From NCBI GenBank assembly GCA_012032575.1, contig JAAUSP010000486.1:1-5879 (forward strand): 5,879 nt of DNA. The letters run 5' to 3'. Made by a program: the position numbers and the translations under genes. Source of the DNA: Anaerolineales bacterium. GTDB taxonomy: Bacteria; Chloroflexota; Anaerolineae; 4572-78; J111. Below the pieces are notes generated by a model. The model ran no database searches and was not told the DNA's origin. It saw nothing but the letters and a program-made list of their open reading frames with translations. Within the stretch, counting starts at the first letter, position 1, and each line of letters starts with the position of its first letter. This document shows positions 5,879 to 5,879 of the stretch, one piece after another.

Positions 5879-5879
5879 T

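Overview
The window reads as one co-oriented block on the minus strand, running from the right edge to the left: a tricorn-type protease, D-aminoacyl-tRNA deacylase (dtd), and a KdpD-family sensor kinase. I see no plus-strand gene, RNA gene, IS element or CRISPR. The long plus-strand open frames are antisense shadows of these GC-rich genes. Moderately GC-rich DNA, a bacterial tricorn homologue, a KdpD kinase with a GAF-like region, and GG(T/C)-type short repeats in both spacer and coding DNA together suggest a Chloroflexota bacterium (Anaerolineae-like). That assignment is an inference from resemblance; other tricorn-bearing phyla are possible.

Right part (2800 to the edge): a tricorn protease lacking only its extreme N-terminus (about 1,015 codons present). 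Propeller repeats, the Ser-His pair, PDZ domain, oxyanion-hole motif, catalytic Ser and catalytic Glu are all recognisable. Two things stand out. A 165-bp block of short G-rich repeats is inserted in frame in the PDZ domain. A Lys occupies the place of the conserved S1-pocket Asp. A one-base insertion at 5770-5771 breaks the frame near the N-terminus.

Middle (2351-2800): an intact dtd whose ATG overlaps the tricorn stop codon (TAATG), so the two are probably translationally coupled. The 72-bp spacer that follows (2279-2350) holds an imperfect inverted repeat made of the same repeat words found inside the tricorn gene.

Left part (1-2278): a KdpD-family histidine kinase running off the left edge before its ATPase domain. 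It is in three reading frames, joined by two apparent one-base deletions in G/C runs (about 1328-1330 and 938-941). Conservation is high on both sides of each break and no further stops have accumulated, so sequencing or assembly error, or very recent inactivation, is likelier than old decay.

Functionally, tricorn would degrade peptides downstream of larger proteases, Dtd would clear D-amino acids from tRNA, and KdpD would sense K+ or turgor. The first two look like one transcription unit. The link to KdpD is positional only. I found no convincing novel system; the repeat-derived insert and the altered specificity residue are the points most worth following.
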